From an uncultured Oscillospiraceae bacterium (GTDB taxonomy: Bacteria > Bacillota > Clostridia > Oscillospirales > Oscillospiraceae), in NCBI GenBank assembly GCA_910577805.1, contig CAJTOE010000010.1:1-30974 (forward strand): DNA of 30,974 nucleotides, written 5' to 3'. The notes beneath the pieces were generated by a model. It was not told the origin of the DNA. It saw nothing but the letters and a program-made list of their open reading frames with translations, and searched no databases. Both the position numbers and the translations under genes were made by a program. Shown in pieces: positions 1 to 7,647 of this stretch. Each line of letters begins with the position of its first letter. The first letter of the stretch is position 1.

Positions 1-5
1 CCCCC

Positions 6-162
6 CCCTCATCCGTCTGGCCTCCGGCCAGCCACCTTCCCCCGCCAGGGGGGAAGGCTTATCGGTGCGTCTACCGATACTACTCCGCAGTCTAGCAAGT
101 GCCAATGTTGGAGCCTTCCCCCTCACGGGGGAAGGTGGCACGCGAAGCGTGACGGATGAGGG
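6..162. repeat. MITE-like palindromic repeat, copy 1
   Basis: The ends are a perfect 12-bp inverted repeat, CCCTCATCCGTC at 6-17 and GACGGATGAGGG at 151-162. Inside are nested hairpins: a 6-bp stem with a 3-nt loop at 18-32, a C/G-rich hairpin reading CCTTCCCCC...GGGGGAAGG on each side, and a 5-bp stem with a 3-nt loop at 138-150. The same layout recurs at 28912-29072 with a nearly identical core. No coding capacity was recognised. It could be a miniature inverted-repeat transposable element, or a REP/BIME-like element mobilised in trans. Confidence 0.8.
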
Positions 163-193
163 TGAACCCCCCCCGCAGAAAGAAGGTAATACA

Positions 194-673
194 ATGAAAC
201 CACCCCGCACACGCCGCATGATTCTGGCCTGGGTTTTCCTGGCCCTGGGAGCCGCCTTTACCCTCATAGGCCTCTTATCGTTCGTCATTTCCATCCCCAC
301 CCGCAACGGTGACGCCAGGGATTTTCTGCCGCTTGGCGTACTGCTCCTGATTGCGGGCAGCATTTTGGCACTGTCCGCCCACTGGTACAGCCGCACAGCC
401 GCCCGTCTCCAGGCGGAGGGCCGGTCCGTCCCTGGAACCCTTCTCCAGATTCAGAAACACCCGTTCATCCGCTTCAATCAAAGCTTCTACCGCAAAAGCC
501 ATCCCTGGAGCGTCCGATGCTCCTACAACTGGGAGGGCGTAACGTATCAAATCCGAAGTGAGCTTCTCTGGAGAGAACCCGCCCCGGACAGCCAGCGGCC
601 AGCGGTCTTTCTGGACCCGGAGCGCCCCAAGCGGGCTTTTGTGGACCCGGAATCTCTATCCTATAAAGTGTAA
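194..673 (+). CDS. Small two-helix membrane protein, DUF3592-like
   Basis: 159 residues. Two hydrophobic segments lie near residues 9-34 and 43-63, followed by a soluble C-terminal part of about 95 residues with a beta-rich look (PGTLLQIQKH, WSVRCSYNWEGVTYQ, PAVFLDPERPKRAFV). This resembles DUF3592-type membrane proteins, whose function is unknown. The ATG at 194 was chosen because AGAAGG sits 7 bases upstream. Extending the frame further upstream would read through the palindromic repeat, so the longer start is rejected. It precedes mutL by about 50 bases on the same strand and may or may not be cotranscribed. The fold assignment is tentative. Confidence 0.7.
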   Translation: MKPPRTRRMILAWVFLALGAAFTLIGLLSFVISIPTRNGDARDFLPLGVLLLIAGSILALSAHWYSRTAARLQAEGRSVPGTLLQIQKHPFIRFNQSFYRKSHPWSVRCSYNWEGVTYQIRSELLWREPAPDSQRPAVFLDPERPKRAFVDPESLSYKV

Positions 674-720
674 TTCGCAAACTAGCAGAAGCCTTAGACT
701 TCAACCTCATGAGGTGCATC

Positions 721-2619
721 ATGTCAAATATCCAAGTCCTAGATCCCCACGTAGCCAATCTAATTGCCGCCGGAGAAGTAGTCGAACGCCCGGCCTCCGT
801 AGCCAAGGAGCTGATGGAAAACGCCATCGACGCAGGCGCAACTGCCGTCACGGTGGAAATTTCCCATGGCGGCATGACCTTTCTCCGGGTCACCGACGAC
901 GGAAAGGGCATCCCCGCCGACGAGCTGCCCACCGCCTTCCTGCGCCACGCCACCAGCAAGCTGAAAACCGAATACGACCTGGAGGCCATCGGCACCCTGG
1001 GCTTCCGGGGGGAGGCCCTGGCCGCGATTGCCGCTGTCTCCCGCATCACGGTCCTCTCCCGCCCCCTGGAGGCCCCGTTCGGCGCGTCCTTGTCCCTGGA
1101 GGGCGGCGTGCCGGGCGCGGTGGAAGAGGCGGGCTGTCCGTTGGGCACGACCATCGTGGTCCGGGACCTGTTTTTCAACACTCCCGCCCGGCTGAAATTC
1201 ATGAAAAAGGACGCGGCGGAGGGCGCGGCGGTGTTCGCGGTGGTCCAGCGGGTGGCTCTGAGCCATCCGGAGGTATCCATAAAATTTCTCCGGGACGGCA
1301 AGCAGGAGCTATTGACCCCCGGTGACGGAAAATTGCAGTCCGCCGTCTACGCGGTGCTGGGCCGGGAGCTGGCCTTGGGCTTTGTGCCGGTGCGCGGCTC
1401 CGGGGAGGGCATGGAGGTATCCGGCTTTGTGTCTCTGCCCGCCTGCTGCCGGGCCAGCCGGAATTACCAGTTCTTTTTTGTCAACGGACGGCTCGTCAAA
1501 TCCCGGCTTCTGATGGCCGCCCTGGAGGAGGCCTACGCCAACCAGAAAATGGTGGGAAAATTCCCCGGCTGTGTGCTGCATCTCCAGACAAAGCTGTCCG
1601 CCGTGGATGTGAACGTCCACCCGGCGAAAACCGAGGTGAAGTTCGGCAGCGACAAGCAGGTATTCGATACGGTATACCACGGGGTGCTGTCCGCCCTGGA
1701 CAAGGACAAGACCCGCCCCGCTGTCCAGCTCACGCCCCCTGCGCCGCCTCCCGCTCCGTCTGTGCCCGCTCCGCCGCCTCTGATGGTCCACAGCGGAAAC
1801 AACCAGCTTCAGCAGCTTGCCATCGAAAGCCTGCAAGCCCAGGCCAAACCGGCCCCCCGTTTACGCCCGCCGGTGGATATTACGCCGCCGGACCCGGAGC
1901 CGGAGGACGAGCCGCCGGTCCACATAACGCCTCCGCCTGCCATCATAACCCCTTCCCCGGTTAACTTATCCCCTCCAGCGGTCGATGTATTAGTAGAACC
2001 GTCCCTTGAGGCCCCGCCGCCTGCCCCCCCGGAACCAGACCCGGAACCGGAAGAACCGGCCTGGAAAATGGCCGGGGAGGTGTTCGACACCTACATCGTG
2101 GTGGAGCAGGGGGAGAAAATTTTCTTCCTGGACAAGCACGCCGCCCATGAACGGCTGAACTTCGACCGCATGAAGGCGGAGGGCTACACCCCCATGGTCC
2201 AGACCCTGCTGTCCCCGGCGGTGCTGCGGCTCCCGGCGGAGGAGTGCGCCGTGCTGCTGGAGCACCAAGCGCTGCTGGACGAGTTCGGCTTCGGCGTGGA
2301 GGAGTTCGGCTCCGGGTCGCTGCTGGTGCGGCAGGCCCCGGACTATGTGGACCCGGCGGACGTGGAGAGCGCGCTGGGGGAGCTGGCCCAAACCCTGCTG
2401 TCCACCGGACGGGCGGACCCGTCCAGCGCCAGAGACGCTTTGCTGCACACCATGGCCTGTAAGGCGGCAATCAAAGGCGGCTGGAAAACCAGCCCCCAGG
2501 AGCTGGCGCGGGTGGCGGAGGCGGTGATGTCCGGGGAAGTGAAATACTGCCCCCACGGACGGCCCGTCGCCATCGAGCTGACCAAAAAGATGCTGGAAAA
2601 GCAGTTCAGGAGGGCATAA
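721..2619 (+). CDS. mutL: DNA mismatch repair protein MutL
   Basis: 632 residues. MutL links mismatch recognition by MutS to strand incision. The N-terminal GHKL ATPase shows ELMENAIDAGA (Mg/ATP motif), DDGKGI, GFRGEAL and RDLFFNTPAR within the first 150 residues, followed by the transducer domain to about residue 340. A proline-rich linker of roughly 115 residues (about 340-455) follows. The C-terminal domain has DKHAAHERL, ACKAAIKGG and CPHGRPV. These correspond to the metal-binding endonuclease motifs (DQHAxxE, ACxxAI, CPHGRP) of MutL proteins from bacteria lacking MutH, so nicking activity is expected. GAGGTG precedes the ATG at 721. An in-frame ATG at 709 is possible but less well placed. 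No mutS lies in the window. First gene of the mutL-miaA-hfq run. Confidence 0.96.
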   Translation: MSNIQVLDPHVANLIAAGEVVERPASVAKELMENAIDAGATAVTVEISHGGMTFLRVTDDGKGIPADELPTAFLRHATSKLKTEYDLEAIGTLGFRGEALAAIAAVSRITVLSRPLEAPFGASLSLEGGVPGAVEEAGCPLGTTIVVRDLFFNTPARLKFMKKDAAEGAAVFAVVQRVALSHPEVSIKFLRDGKQELLTPGDGKLQSAVYAVLGRELALGFVPVRGSGEGMEVSGFVSLPACCRASRNYQFFFVNGRLVKSRLLMAALEEAYANQKMVGKFPGCVLHLQTKLSAVDVNVHPAKTEVKFGSDKQVFDTVYHGVLSALDKDKTRPAVQLTPPAPPPAPSVPAPPPLMVHSGNNQLQQLAIESLQAQAKPAPRLRPPVDITPPDPEPEDEPPVHITPPPAIITPSPVNLSPPAVDVLVEPSLEAPPPAPPEPDPEPEEPAWKMAGEVFDTYIVVEQGEKIFFLDKHAAHERLNFDRMKAEGYTPMVQTLLSPAVLRLPAEECAVLLEHQALLDEFGFGVEEFGSGSLLVRQAPDYVDPADVESALGELAQTLLSTGRADPSSARDALLHTMACKAAIKGGWKTSPQELARVAEAVMSGEVKYCPHGRPVAIELTKKMLEKQFRRA

Positions 2620-2673
2620 TCTGCGCTGGAACCGTTATTTATACGCCTGAACTCTAAAAAAGGAGGTGGCCCC

Positions 2674-3618
2674 ATGCCCCCAAAGCTCCTGGCCGTCGTC
2701 GGCCCCACGGCCTCCGGAAAAACAAGGCTGGCGGTGGAGCTGGCTTTGCGGTATAATGGGGAGGTCGTTTCGGCCGACTCCATGCAGATTTACCGCCGTA
2801 TGGACATCGGCACTGCCAAGCCCACCCTTGGGGAAATGCAGGGCGTGCCCCACCACATGCTGGACGTAGCCAGCCCGGAGGAGGATTTTTCCGTCGCCCG
2901 CTATGTGGAGCTGGCGGTCCCCTGCGTAGAGGACATTTTGTCCCGCGGAAAGCTGCCCATCCTGGCGGGGGGGACGGGGCTGTATATCGACTCCCTGCTT
3001 TCGGGGCGGACCTTCGCGGCCTACTCCCCCGAAAATCCCCTGCGCCGGGAGCTGGAGGCCCGCTTTGCCCAACAGGGCGGGGAGGCCATGCTGGCCGAGC
3101 TGGCCCAGGTGGACCCGGACAGCGCAGAGAAACTCCACCCCAACGACGCAAAGCGCATCATCCGCGCCCTGGAGGTCTATCAGACCACCGGAAAGACCAT
3201 CGCCCAGCACAACCGGGAGACCCAGGCCCTCCCGCCCCGGTACGACGCGCTGCGCATCGGCCTGCGCTTCGAGGACCGGGGGGACATGTGGGCGCAGATC
3301 GACCGCCGGGTGGACCAGATGATGGACCAGGGCCTTCTGGAGGAGGTCCGGGCTTTGCTGGACAGCGGCCTGTCCCCCCGGTGTACCGCGATGCAGGCCA
3401 TCGGCTATAAAGAGCTGGCCCCGGCCGTGGAACACCCGGAGCGGCTGGAGGACGCCGTTGCCGAAATCAAGCTGCGTTCCCGGCAGTACGCCAAGCGGCA
3501 GCTGACCTGGTTCGGCCGGAATCCGGAGGTGCGGTGGCATTCCTGGAATAAAAATCCGGATTTTGCTCAGGCCCGACGGGTTTCGACGAAATATATGCAG
3601 GAGCATGGCTTAGTATAG
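2674..3618 (+). CDS. miaA: tRNA dimethylallyltransferase MiaA
   Basis: 314 residues, normal for the family. It transfers a dimethylallyl group to N6 of A37 in tRNAs reading UNN codons, the first step of i6A/ms2i6A formation. The P-loop GPTASGKT is at residues 10-17. The substrate-binding DSMQIYR is at 35-41, with GTGLYIDSLL further on and the tRNA-binding region with RQYAKRQLTWF near the C-terminus. The start has a strong AAAGGAGGTGG site. It lies between mutL and hfq, a gene order shared with many bacteria, and was probably cotranscribed from upstream. Confidence 0.97.
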   Translation: MPPKLLAVVGPTASGKTRLAVELALRYNGEVVSADSMQIYRRMDIGTAKPTLGEMQGVPHHMLDVASPEEDFSVARYVELAVPCVEDILSRGKLPILAGGTGLYIDSLLSGRTFAAYSPENPLRRELEARFAQQGGEAMLAELAQVDPDSAEKLHPNDAKRIIRALEVYQTTGKTIAQHNRETQALPPRYDALRIGLRFEDRGDMWAQIDRRVDQMMDQGLLEEVRALLDSGLSPRCTAMQAIGYKELAPAVEHPERLEDAVAEIKLRSRQYAKRQLTWFGRNPEVRWHSWNKNPDFAQARRVSTKYMQEHGLV

Positions 3619-3646
3619 GGACATTACAGAAAAAGGAGTGTCACCT

Positions 3647-3883
3647 ATGCCAAAGACCAACAACAATTTGCAGGAAGTCGTCCTCACCCAGCTGCGCCGG
3701 GAGCGCCGCGCCGTCACCGTTTTTTTGATGAACGGGTTTCAGATTCGCGGGTACATCACCGGGTTTGACGCCTTTATCGTAGTGGTCAACACCGACGGAA
3801 AACAGCAGTTCATTTACAAGCACGCCATCTCCACCATCACCCCGGAGCATCCCATCTCCCTCTACCCGCCGGAGGAGGGCTGA
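3647..3883 (+). CDS. hfq: RNA-binding protein Hfq
   Basis: 78 residues. Hfq forms a hexameric Sm-like ring that binds small RNAs and mRNAs. The Sm1 motif covers NGFQIRGYITGFDAFIVVV (residues 29-47). The Sm2 motif contains YKHAISTI (57-64), with K58 and H59 lining the proximal U-binding pore. Q9 is conserved, and E10 replaces the Asp common in Proteobacteria. The ATG at 3647 has AAAAGGAG upstream; an in-frame GTG nine bases earlier overlaps that site and is rejected. Its position after miaA is the classic one. Confidence 0.97.
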   Translation: MPKTNNNLQEVVLTQLRRERRAVTVFLMNGFQIRGYITGFDAFIVVVNTDGKQQFIYKHAISTITPEHPISLYPPEEG

Positions 3884-3964
3884 CCCGGTCCCGGACGGAC
3901 CGGCGCTCCCTGATTCCGAGGGGCCGGGGCGGAGGCGGGACCGGCCCTTCCGGAAGGAGCTTCC

Positions 3965-5209
3965 ATGAAAACAAGCAATTCCTTGGCTACGCTGGTCATG
4001 CTGGTCATCTCGGCCATGCTGGCCCTATACCTGGGCTACTACGCCTGGAACACCTTTCAAAATCCCTTCTCCACCACCCTGGCCTACCAATTCACGGTCA
4101 GCGACAGCGCCCCCGCGGACGGCTACCTGGTCCGGGAGGAGGTGGTCCTGCCGGGACAGAGCGGCATCCTGGACCTGAGCCGCAGCGAGGGGGAGAAGGT
4201 CGGCGCGGGACAGGCTGTCGCCCGCGTCTACCGCAACACCCAGGCTCAGGAGGATTTTTCGGAAATACAGCGCCTCCAGCTGGAAATCGAGCTGCTGGAG
4301 TACGCCGCCAGCCAGGGGGTGGAGTACCTGTCCGCCGCCAAGCTGGACGAGGAGATCATCAAATCCATGGCCCAGCTGCGCGCCTGCACCGCGGGAGGCG
4401 GCTACGCCCAGCTGGACCGGCGGGTGATGGAGGTCAAAAGCTCCGTCCTCAAGCGGGAGTACACCTTTGGAGACGACCTGTCCGCCGATGACCTCACCGA
4501 CCGGGCCGCCATGCTCACCGCCCAGGTCCAGCGGCTGCGCACCCAGTCCTCCAACACCGTCAGCCGGGTGCTGGCCCCCCAGGCGGGGGTGTTCTCCTCC
4601 CGGGTGGACGGCTATGAGAGTATTTTGACCCCCGACACGGCCCTTTCCCTCACCCCCTCCGCCCTGGACCGGTTGGACGGCCAGGGAAGCCCCGTGTCCG
4701 ACAGCGTGCCGGGGAAGCTCATCACCTCCAACACCTGGTATTTCGTCACCGCCCTCCCCCTGGACACCGCCCAGCGCCTCTCCGAGGGCCGCTCCGCCAC
4801 CCTGCGCTTCAGCGGGGAGTTCAGCCAGGACGTGTCCATGCGGGTGGAGCACATCGGCTCCGAGGAGAACGGCCGGTGCGCGGTGGTCTTTTCCAGCGAC
4901 CGGTATCTGAATCAGACCACCCTCCTGCGCCAGCAGACCGCCGAGATTATCTTCAAGAGCCGGACCGGCCTGCGGGTCCCCAAGGCCGCGCTGCGGATGT
5001 GGACCTACGAAACGGAGGAGGGGCCCAATGAACAGATGGGGGTCTATGTCATCACCGGGGGCCGGGCGGAGTTCAAGCAGGTGGAGATTTTAATGGCAGG
5101 CAGCGATTTTTACGTGGTCCATACCGTAGCCAGCGGCAAGACCGCCCTGCGGGCCGGGGACCAGGTAATTGTCAACGCGGTGGGGCTTTACCCCAATATG
5201 CCCCTGTAG
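3965..5209 (+). CDS. HlyD-like membrane-anchored adaptor protein
   Basis: 414 residues. One N-terminal transmembrane anchor lies at about residues 8-28, followed by an extracytoplasmic part. This begins with a beta segment carrying a lipoyl/barrel-sandwich style motif (ADGYLVREEV...SGILDLSRSEGEKVGAGQAVARVY), then a coiled-coil stretch (about 95-190), the return half-motif VLAPQAGVFSSRVDGYESIL and a beta-barrel-like C-terminal region. This is the organisation of HlyD/RND-type membrane fusion proteins, but no transporter gene is adjacent. GGAAGGAG precedes the ATG. It sits between hfq and yggS in the division cluster, so a cell-envelope role is an inference only. The substrate is unknown. Confidence 0.8.
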   Translation: MKTSNSLATLVMLVISAMLALYLGYYAWNTFQNPFSTTLAYQFTVSDSAPADGYLVREEVVLPGQSGILDLSRSEGEKVGAGQAVARVYRNTQAQEDFSEIQRLQLEIELLEYAASQGVEYLSAAKLDEEIIKSMAQLRACTAGGGYAQLDRRVMEVKSSVLKREYTFGDDLSADDLTDRAAMLTAQVQRLRTQSSNTVSRVLAPQAGVFSSRVDGYESILTPDTALSLTPSALDRLDGQGSPVSDSVPGKLITSNTWYFVTALPLDTAQRLSEGRSATLRFSGEFSQDVSMRVEHIGSEENGRCAVVFSSDRYLNQTTLLRQQTAEIIFKSRTGLRVPKAALRMWTYETEEGPNEQMGVYVITGGRAEFKQVEILMAGSDFYVVHTVASGKTALRAGDQVIVNAVGLYPNMPL

Positions 5210-5229
5210 AAAGAGAGGAGACAAGCTCT

Positions 5230-5940
5230 ATGTCTATTCCGGAAAATGTACAAGCTGTCCTGGCCCAGGTCCGGCAGGCCGCCCAGGAGGCGGGCCGAAG
5301 CCCGGAGGCGGTCACCCTTTGCGCCGCCACCAAGACCCAGACGGACGAAGCCATCCGGCAGGCCATCGCCGCCGGAGTGACGGTCTGCGGCGAGAACCGG
5401 GTCCAGGAGCTTACCGCCCACCTGGAGTCCGGGGCCTACGCCGGCGCCCAGGTCCATTTTATCGGCCACCTGCAAACCAACAAGGTCAAGCAGGTGGTGG
5501 GTCATGTGGATCTGATCCACTCCGTAGATTCCGAGCGGCTCCTCCGGGCCATCGACGCCCAGGCCGGGAAGCTGGGCCTCTGCCAGGATATCCTGCTGGA
5601 GGTCAATCTGGCCGGGGAGCAGAGCAAGGGGGGCGTCCCCCCGGAGGCGCTGGAGCCGCTGGCCCGGCTGGCCGGGGAATTGCCCGGCGTGCGCCTGCGG
5701 GGACTGATGGCCATTCCCCCTATTTCCCAGAATCCGGGAGACAACCGGGAATATTTTTCAAAACTCCGTCAGCTTTTTGTTGACATAAAGGGAAAAATAT
5801 TAGATAATCAAACGAAGATAGATTGTTTATCCATGGGCATGAGCGGCGATTACGCCGACGCTATTGCAGAGGGCGCCACATTGGTCCGGGTGGGCACCGC
5901 CTTGTTCGGACCCAGACCTCCCATAAGAGCCTTTTCGTAG
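5230..5940 (+). CDS. PLP homeostasis protein YggS/YlmE family
   Basis: 236 residues. This family binds pyridoxal 5'-phosphate in a TIM-barrel fold and keeps PLP and amino-acid pools balanced; no catalysed reaction is established. The PLP lysine is K35 in LCAATKTQT. Further family motifs are GENRVQEL, FIGHLQTNK, IHSVDSERL, EVNLAGEQSKGG and the C-terminal SMGMSGDYADAI...VRVGTALFGPR. AGAGGAG lies upstream of the ATG. In Gram-positives the homologue (ylmE) sits next to sepF, exactly as here. Confidence 0.95.
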   Translation: MSIPENVQAVLAQVRQAAQEAGRSPEAVTLCAATKTQTDEAIRQAIAAGVTVCGENRVQELTAHLESGAYAGAQVHFIGHLQTNKVKQVVGHVDLIHSVDSERLLRAIDAQAGKLGLCQDILLEVNLAGEQSKGGVPPEALEPLARLAGELPGVRLRGLMAIPPISQNPGDNREYFSKLRQLFVDIKGKILDNQTKIDCLSMGMSGDYADAIAEGATLVRVGTALFGPRPPIRAFS

Positions 5941-5988
5941 CGCGGTTGGGATGGCGGTAGATTTACATAGGAAAGGGAAGGATTATAA

Positions 5989-6495
5989 ATGGGACTTCTG
6001 GACGAATTCAAAAGGCTGGCGCATCCCTACGAGGACGAAGAGGACGACGACTTTGAGGACGACTACGAGCCTGCGCCCCGGCCTGTAGACCGGCGGGACA
6101 GAGACCGCAGCCGGGACCGCATCCCCGAACGCCGCAGCGCCCCCTCCAGCTATTACGACGCGCCCTCCGATCTGGACAGCGACCGGCGCAGCAATAAAGT
6201 GGTCAATATCCGTGCCGCCACCCAGCTCCAGGTGGTGCTGGTCAAGCCCGACTGCTTTGACAACGCCTCGGAGATCGCGGACCATCTGCGGGAAAAGCGC
6301 ACGGTGGTGCTGAACCTGGAATCCACCAACAAGGATATCGCCCGGCGGCTGCTGGATTTCCTGGCCGGCGTGTCCTACGCCCAGGAGGGCAAGATCAAAA
6401 AGGTGGCCATCTCCACCTACATCATTACGCCGTACAACGTGGATATTTTAGGCGACCTGATCGACGAGCTGGAAAATAACGGTCTGTATTTTTAA
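5989..6495 (+). CDS. sepF: Cell division protein SepF
   Basis: 168 residues. SepF anchors FtsZ to the membrane and organises the Z ring. The first 12 residues (MGLLDEFKRLAH) form a short amphipathic helix expected to bind membrane. Residues 14-75 are a very acidic, then Arg-rich, disordered linker. From about residue 75 the conserved SepF core follows (NKVVNIRAATQLQVVLVKP, AREKRTVVLNLE-like stretch, RRLLDFLAGVSYAQ, ending in an ITPYNVDI-type motif). It follows yggS, matching the ylmE-ylmF order of Bacillus. GAAAGGGAAGG is the ribosome binding site. Confidence 0.95.
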   Translation: MGLLDEFKRLAHPYEDEEDDDFEDDYEPAPRPVDRRDRDRSRDRIPERRSAPSSYYDAPSDLDSDRRSNKVVNIRAATQLQVVLVKPDCFDNASEIADHLREKRTVVLNLESTNKDIARRLLDFLAGVSYAQEGKIKKVAISTYIITPYNVDILGDLIDELENNGLYF

Positions 6496-6564
6496 GCGTT
6501 CGCGGGGCGTTTTATACGCTTCCCCATCACCATACGCTTTTTTAGATTAGAAAGGAGTTTCGTC

Positions 6565-6789
6565 ATGGCTTTCAGAAGCTTTTCCATGAAGGAGACCGAC
6601 GTAAAGTACATGCCCAAGGTGGGCGACCGGGTGCAGGCCCAGACCCGCGGCATCAATTACAACAACGGTGAGCTGGGCGAGGTGGTGTTTGTGGACCGGA
6701 CCAAGGTGTCCATCTCCACCAGCCGGGGCATGATCGCCGTCCCGCTGGAGACCTTCTCCACGGATTTCCGGGTCATGCACCGGGGCTAG
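6565..6789 (+). CDS. Unknown 74-residue protein between sepF and divIVA
   Basis: 74 residues with a good AGAAAGGAG site. No transmembrane segment or signal is visible. The middle (KVGDRVQAQTRGINYNNGELGEVVFVDRTKVSIST) has the alternating pattern of a small KOW/SH3-like beta barrel, suggesting possible RNA or protein binding. The family was not recognised. Placement between sepF and divIVA, where Bacillus has ylmG and ylmH, suggests a link to division or envelope growth by context only. It is clearly expressed as part of the operon, given short gaps of 69 bases upstream and 41 bases downstream. Confidence 0.75.
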   Translation: MAFRSFSMKETDVKYMPKVGDRVQAQTRGINYNNGELGEVVFVDRTKVSISTSRGMIAVPLETFSTDFRVMHRG

Positions 6790-6830
6790 TCCCTCAGACG
6801 CGTTCCAGCATCTTTTAGGAGGTTTTCAAT

Positions 6831-7568
6831 ATGCTCACTCCGCAGGAGGTCTCCGAGCGCGCCTTTCCCAAGGCGTCCTTCGGCGGCTATAACATGGGCC
6901 AGGTAGATGAATTTTTGGATATCTTAACGGCGGACTACACCAGCCTTTATAACGAAAACGCCGTTCTCAAGAGCAAGATGAAGGTGCTGGTGGAGAAGGT
7001 GGAGGAATACCGCAACACCGAGGACGCCATGCGTAAGGCCCTGATGGCCGCCCAGCAGATGGCCGACGACCTTATACAGGAGGCCAACCAGAAGCGGGAG
7101 GAAATCTTACGGGGGGCGGAGCATTTCGCCCAGCAGAAGGTGGACGCCATCCGCCAGGAGGTGGACGCGGAGCAGTTCCGGCTGGACAGCGCCAAGCGCT
7201 CCACCATGGGCTTTGTGGCCCAGGTCCGGGCGTTGATGGAGAAGCAGGCCGATTACCTGGAAAATCTGGCCCTGCTCTGCCCCGATACCCCTATCCCCCA
7301 GCCCGACCCGGTGGAGGAGGCCGCCTCCGAGATCGACGGCAACGTCCAGCGGCTCCTGGCCCAGGCGATGGCGGCGGCAACTGCGGAAAATTTGAAAAAC
7401 AAGGCCGGGGAGGCCCCCCCCGACCTGACCGATACGGCGGAATTCCCGGCCGGGCCCGCCGCGCCGCCCCCACGGGACGAGGGGGGAGAGGCGGAGATCG
7501 CCTCCAGCCGCATCGACTTCGGCCGCTTGAAATTCGGACCCAACTACGAGGACGACGAAGCGTACTGA
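6831..7568 (+). CDS. divIVA: DivIVA-type cell division/polarity protein
   Basis: 245 residues. DivIVA binds negatively curved membrane at septa and poles and recruits division and growth factors. The N-terminal lipid-binding domain is recognised from MLTPQEVSERAFPKASFGGYNMGQVDEFLD. A long coiled coil runs over about residues 35-150 (heptads such as YTSLYNENAVLKSKMKVLVE). The C-terminal third is Pro/Ala/Glu-rich and probably disordered. TTAGGAGG precedes the ATG. Last gene of the operon, with a terminator 16 bases after its stop. Confidence 0.93.
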   Translation: MLTPQEVSERAFPKASFGGYNMGQVDEFLDILTADYTSLYNENAVLKSKMKVLVEKVEEYRNTEDAMRKALMAAQQMADDLIQEANQKREEILRGAEHFAQQKVDAIRQEVDAEQFRLDSAKRSTMGFVAQVRALMEKQADYLENLALLCPDTPIPQPDPVEEAASEIDGNVQRLLAQAMAAATAENLKNKAGEAPPDLTDTAEFPAGPAAPPPRDEGGEAEIASSRIDFGRLKFGPNYEDDEAY

Positions 7569-7583
7569 CCTCGCCGTGAAAAA

Positions 7584-7620
7584 CAGGAGGCCGGGCCCGC
7601 GCCCGCCTCCTGCTTTCCTA
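7584..7620 (+). terminator. Terminator after divIVA
   Basis: CAGGAGGC...GCCTCCTG pairs over 7584-7612 with a GC-rich inner stem, followed by a pyrimidine-rich run CTTTCCTATTT. It closes the mutL-divIVA operon and separates it from the glycogen phosphorylase gene. Confidence 0.7.
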
Positions 7621-7647
7621 TTTCCGATAGATACAGGAGGAATTTTT

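Noticed and set aside
65..193. Upstream extension of the first membrane-protein gene, starting at 65
   Set aside because: The extension reads through the palindromic repeat; the ATG at 194 has a proper ribosome binding site.
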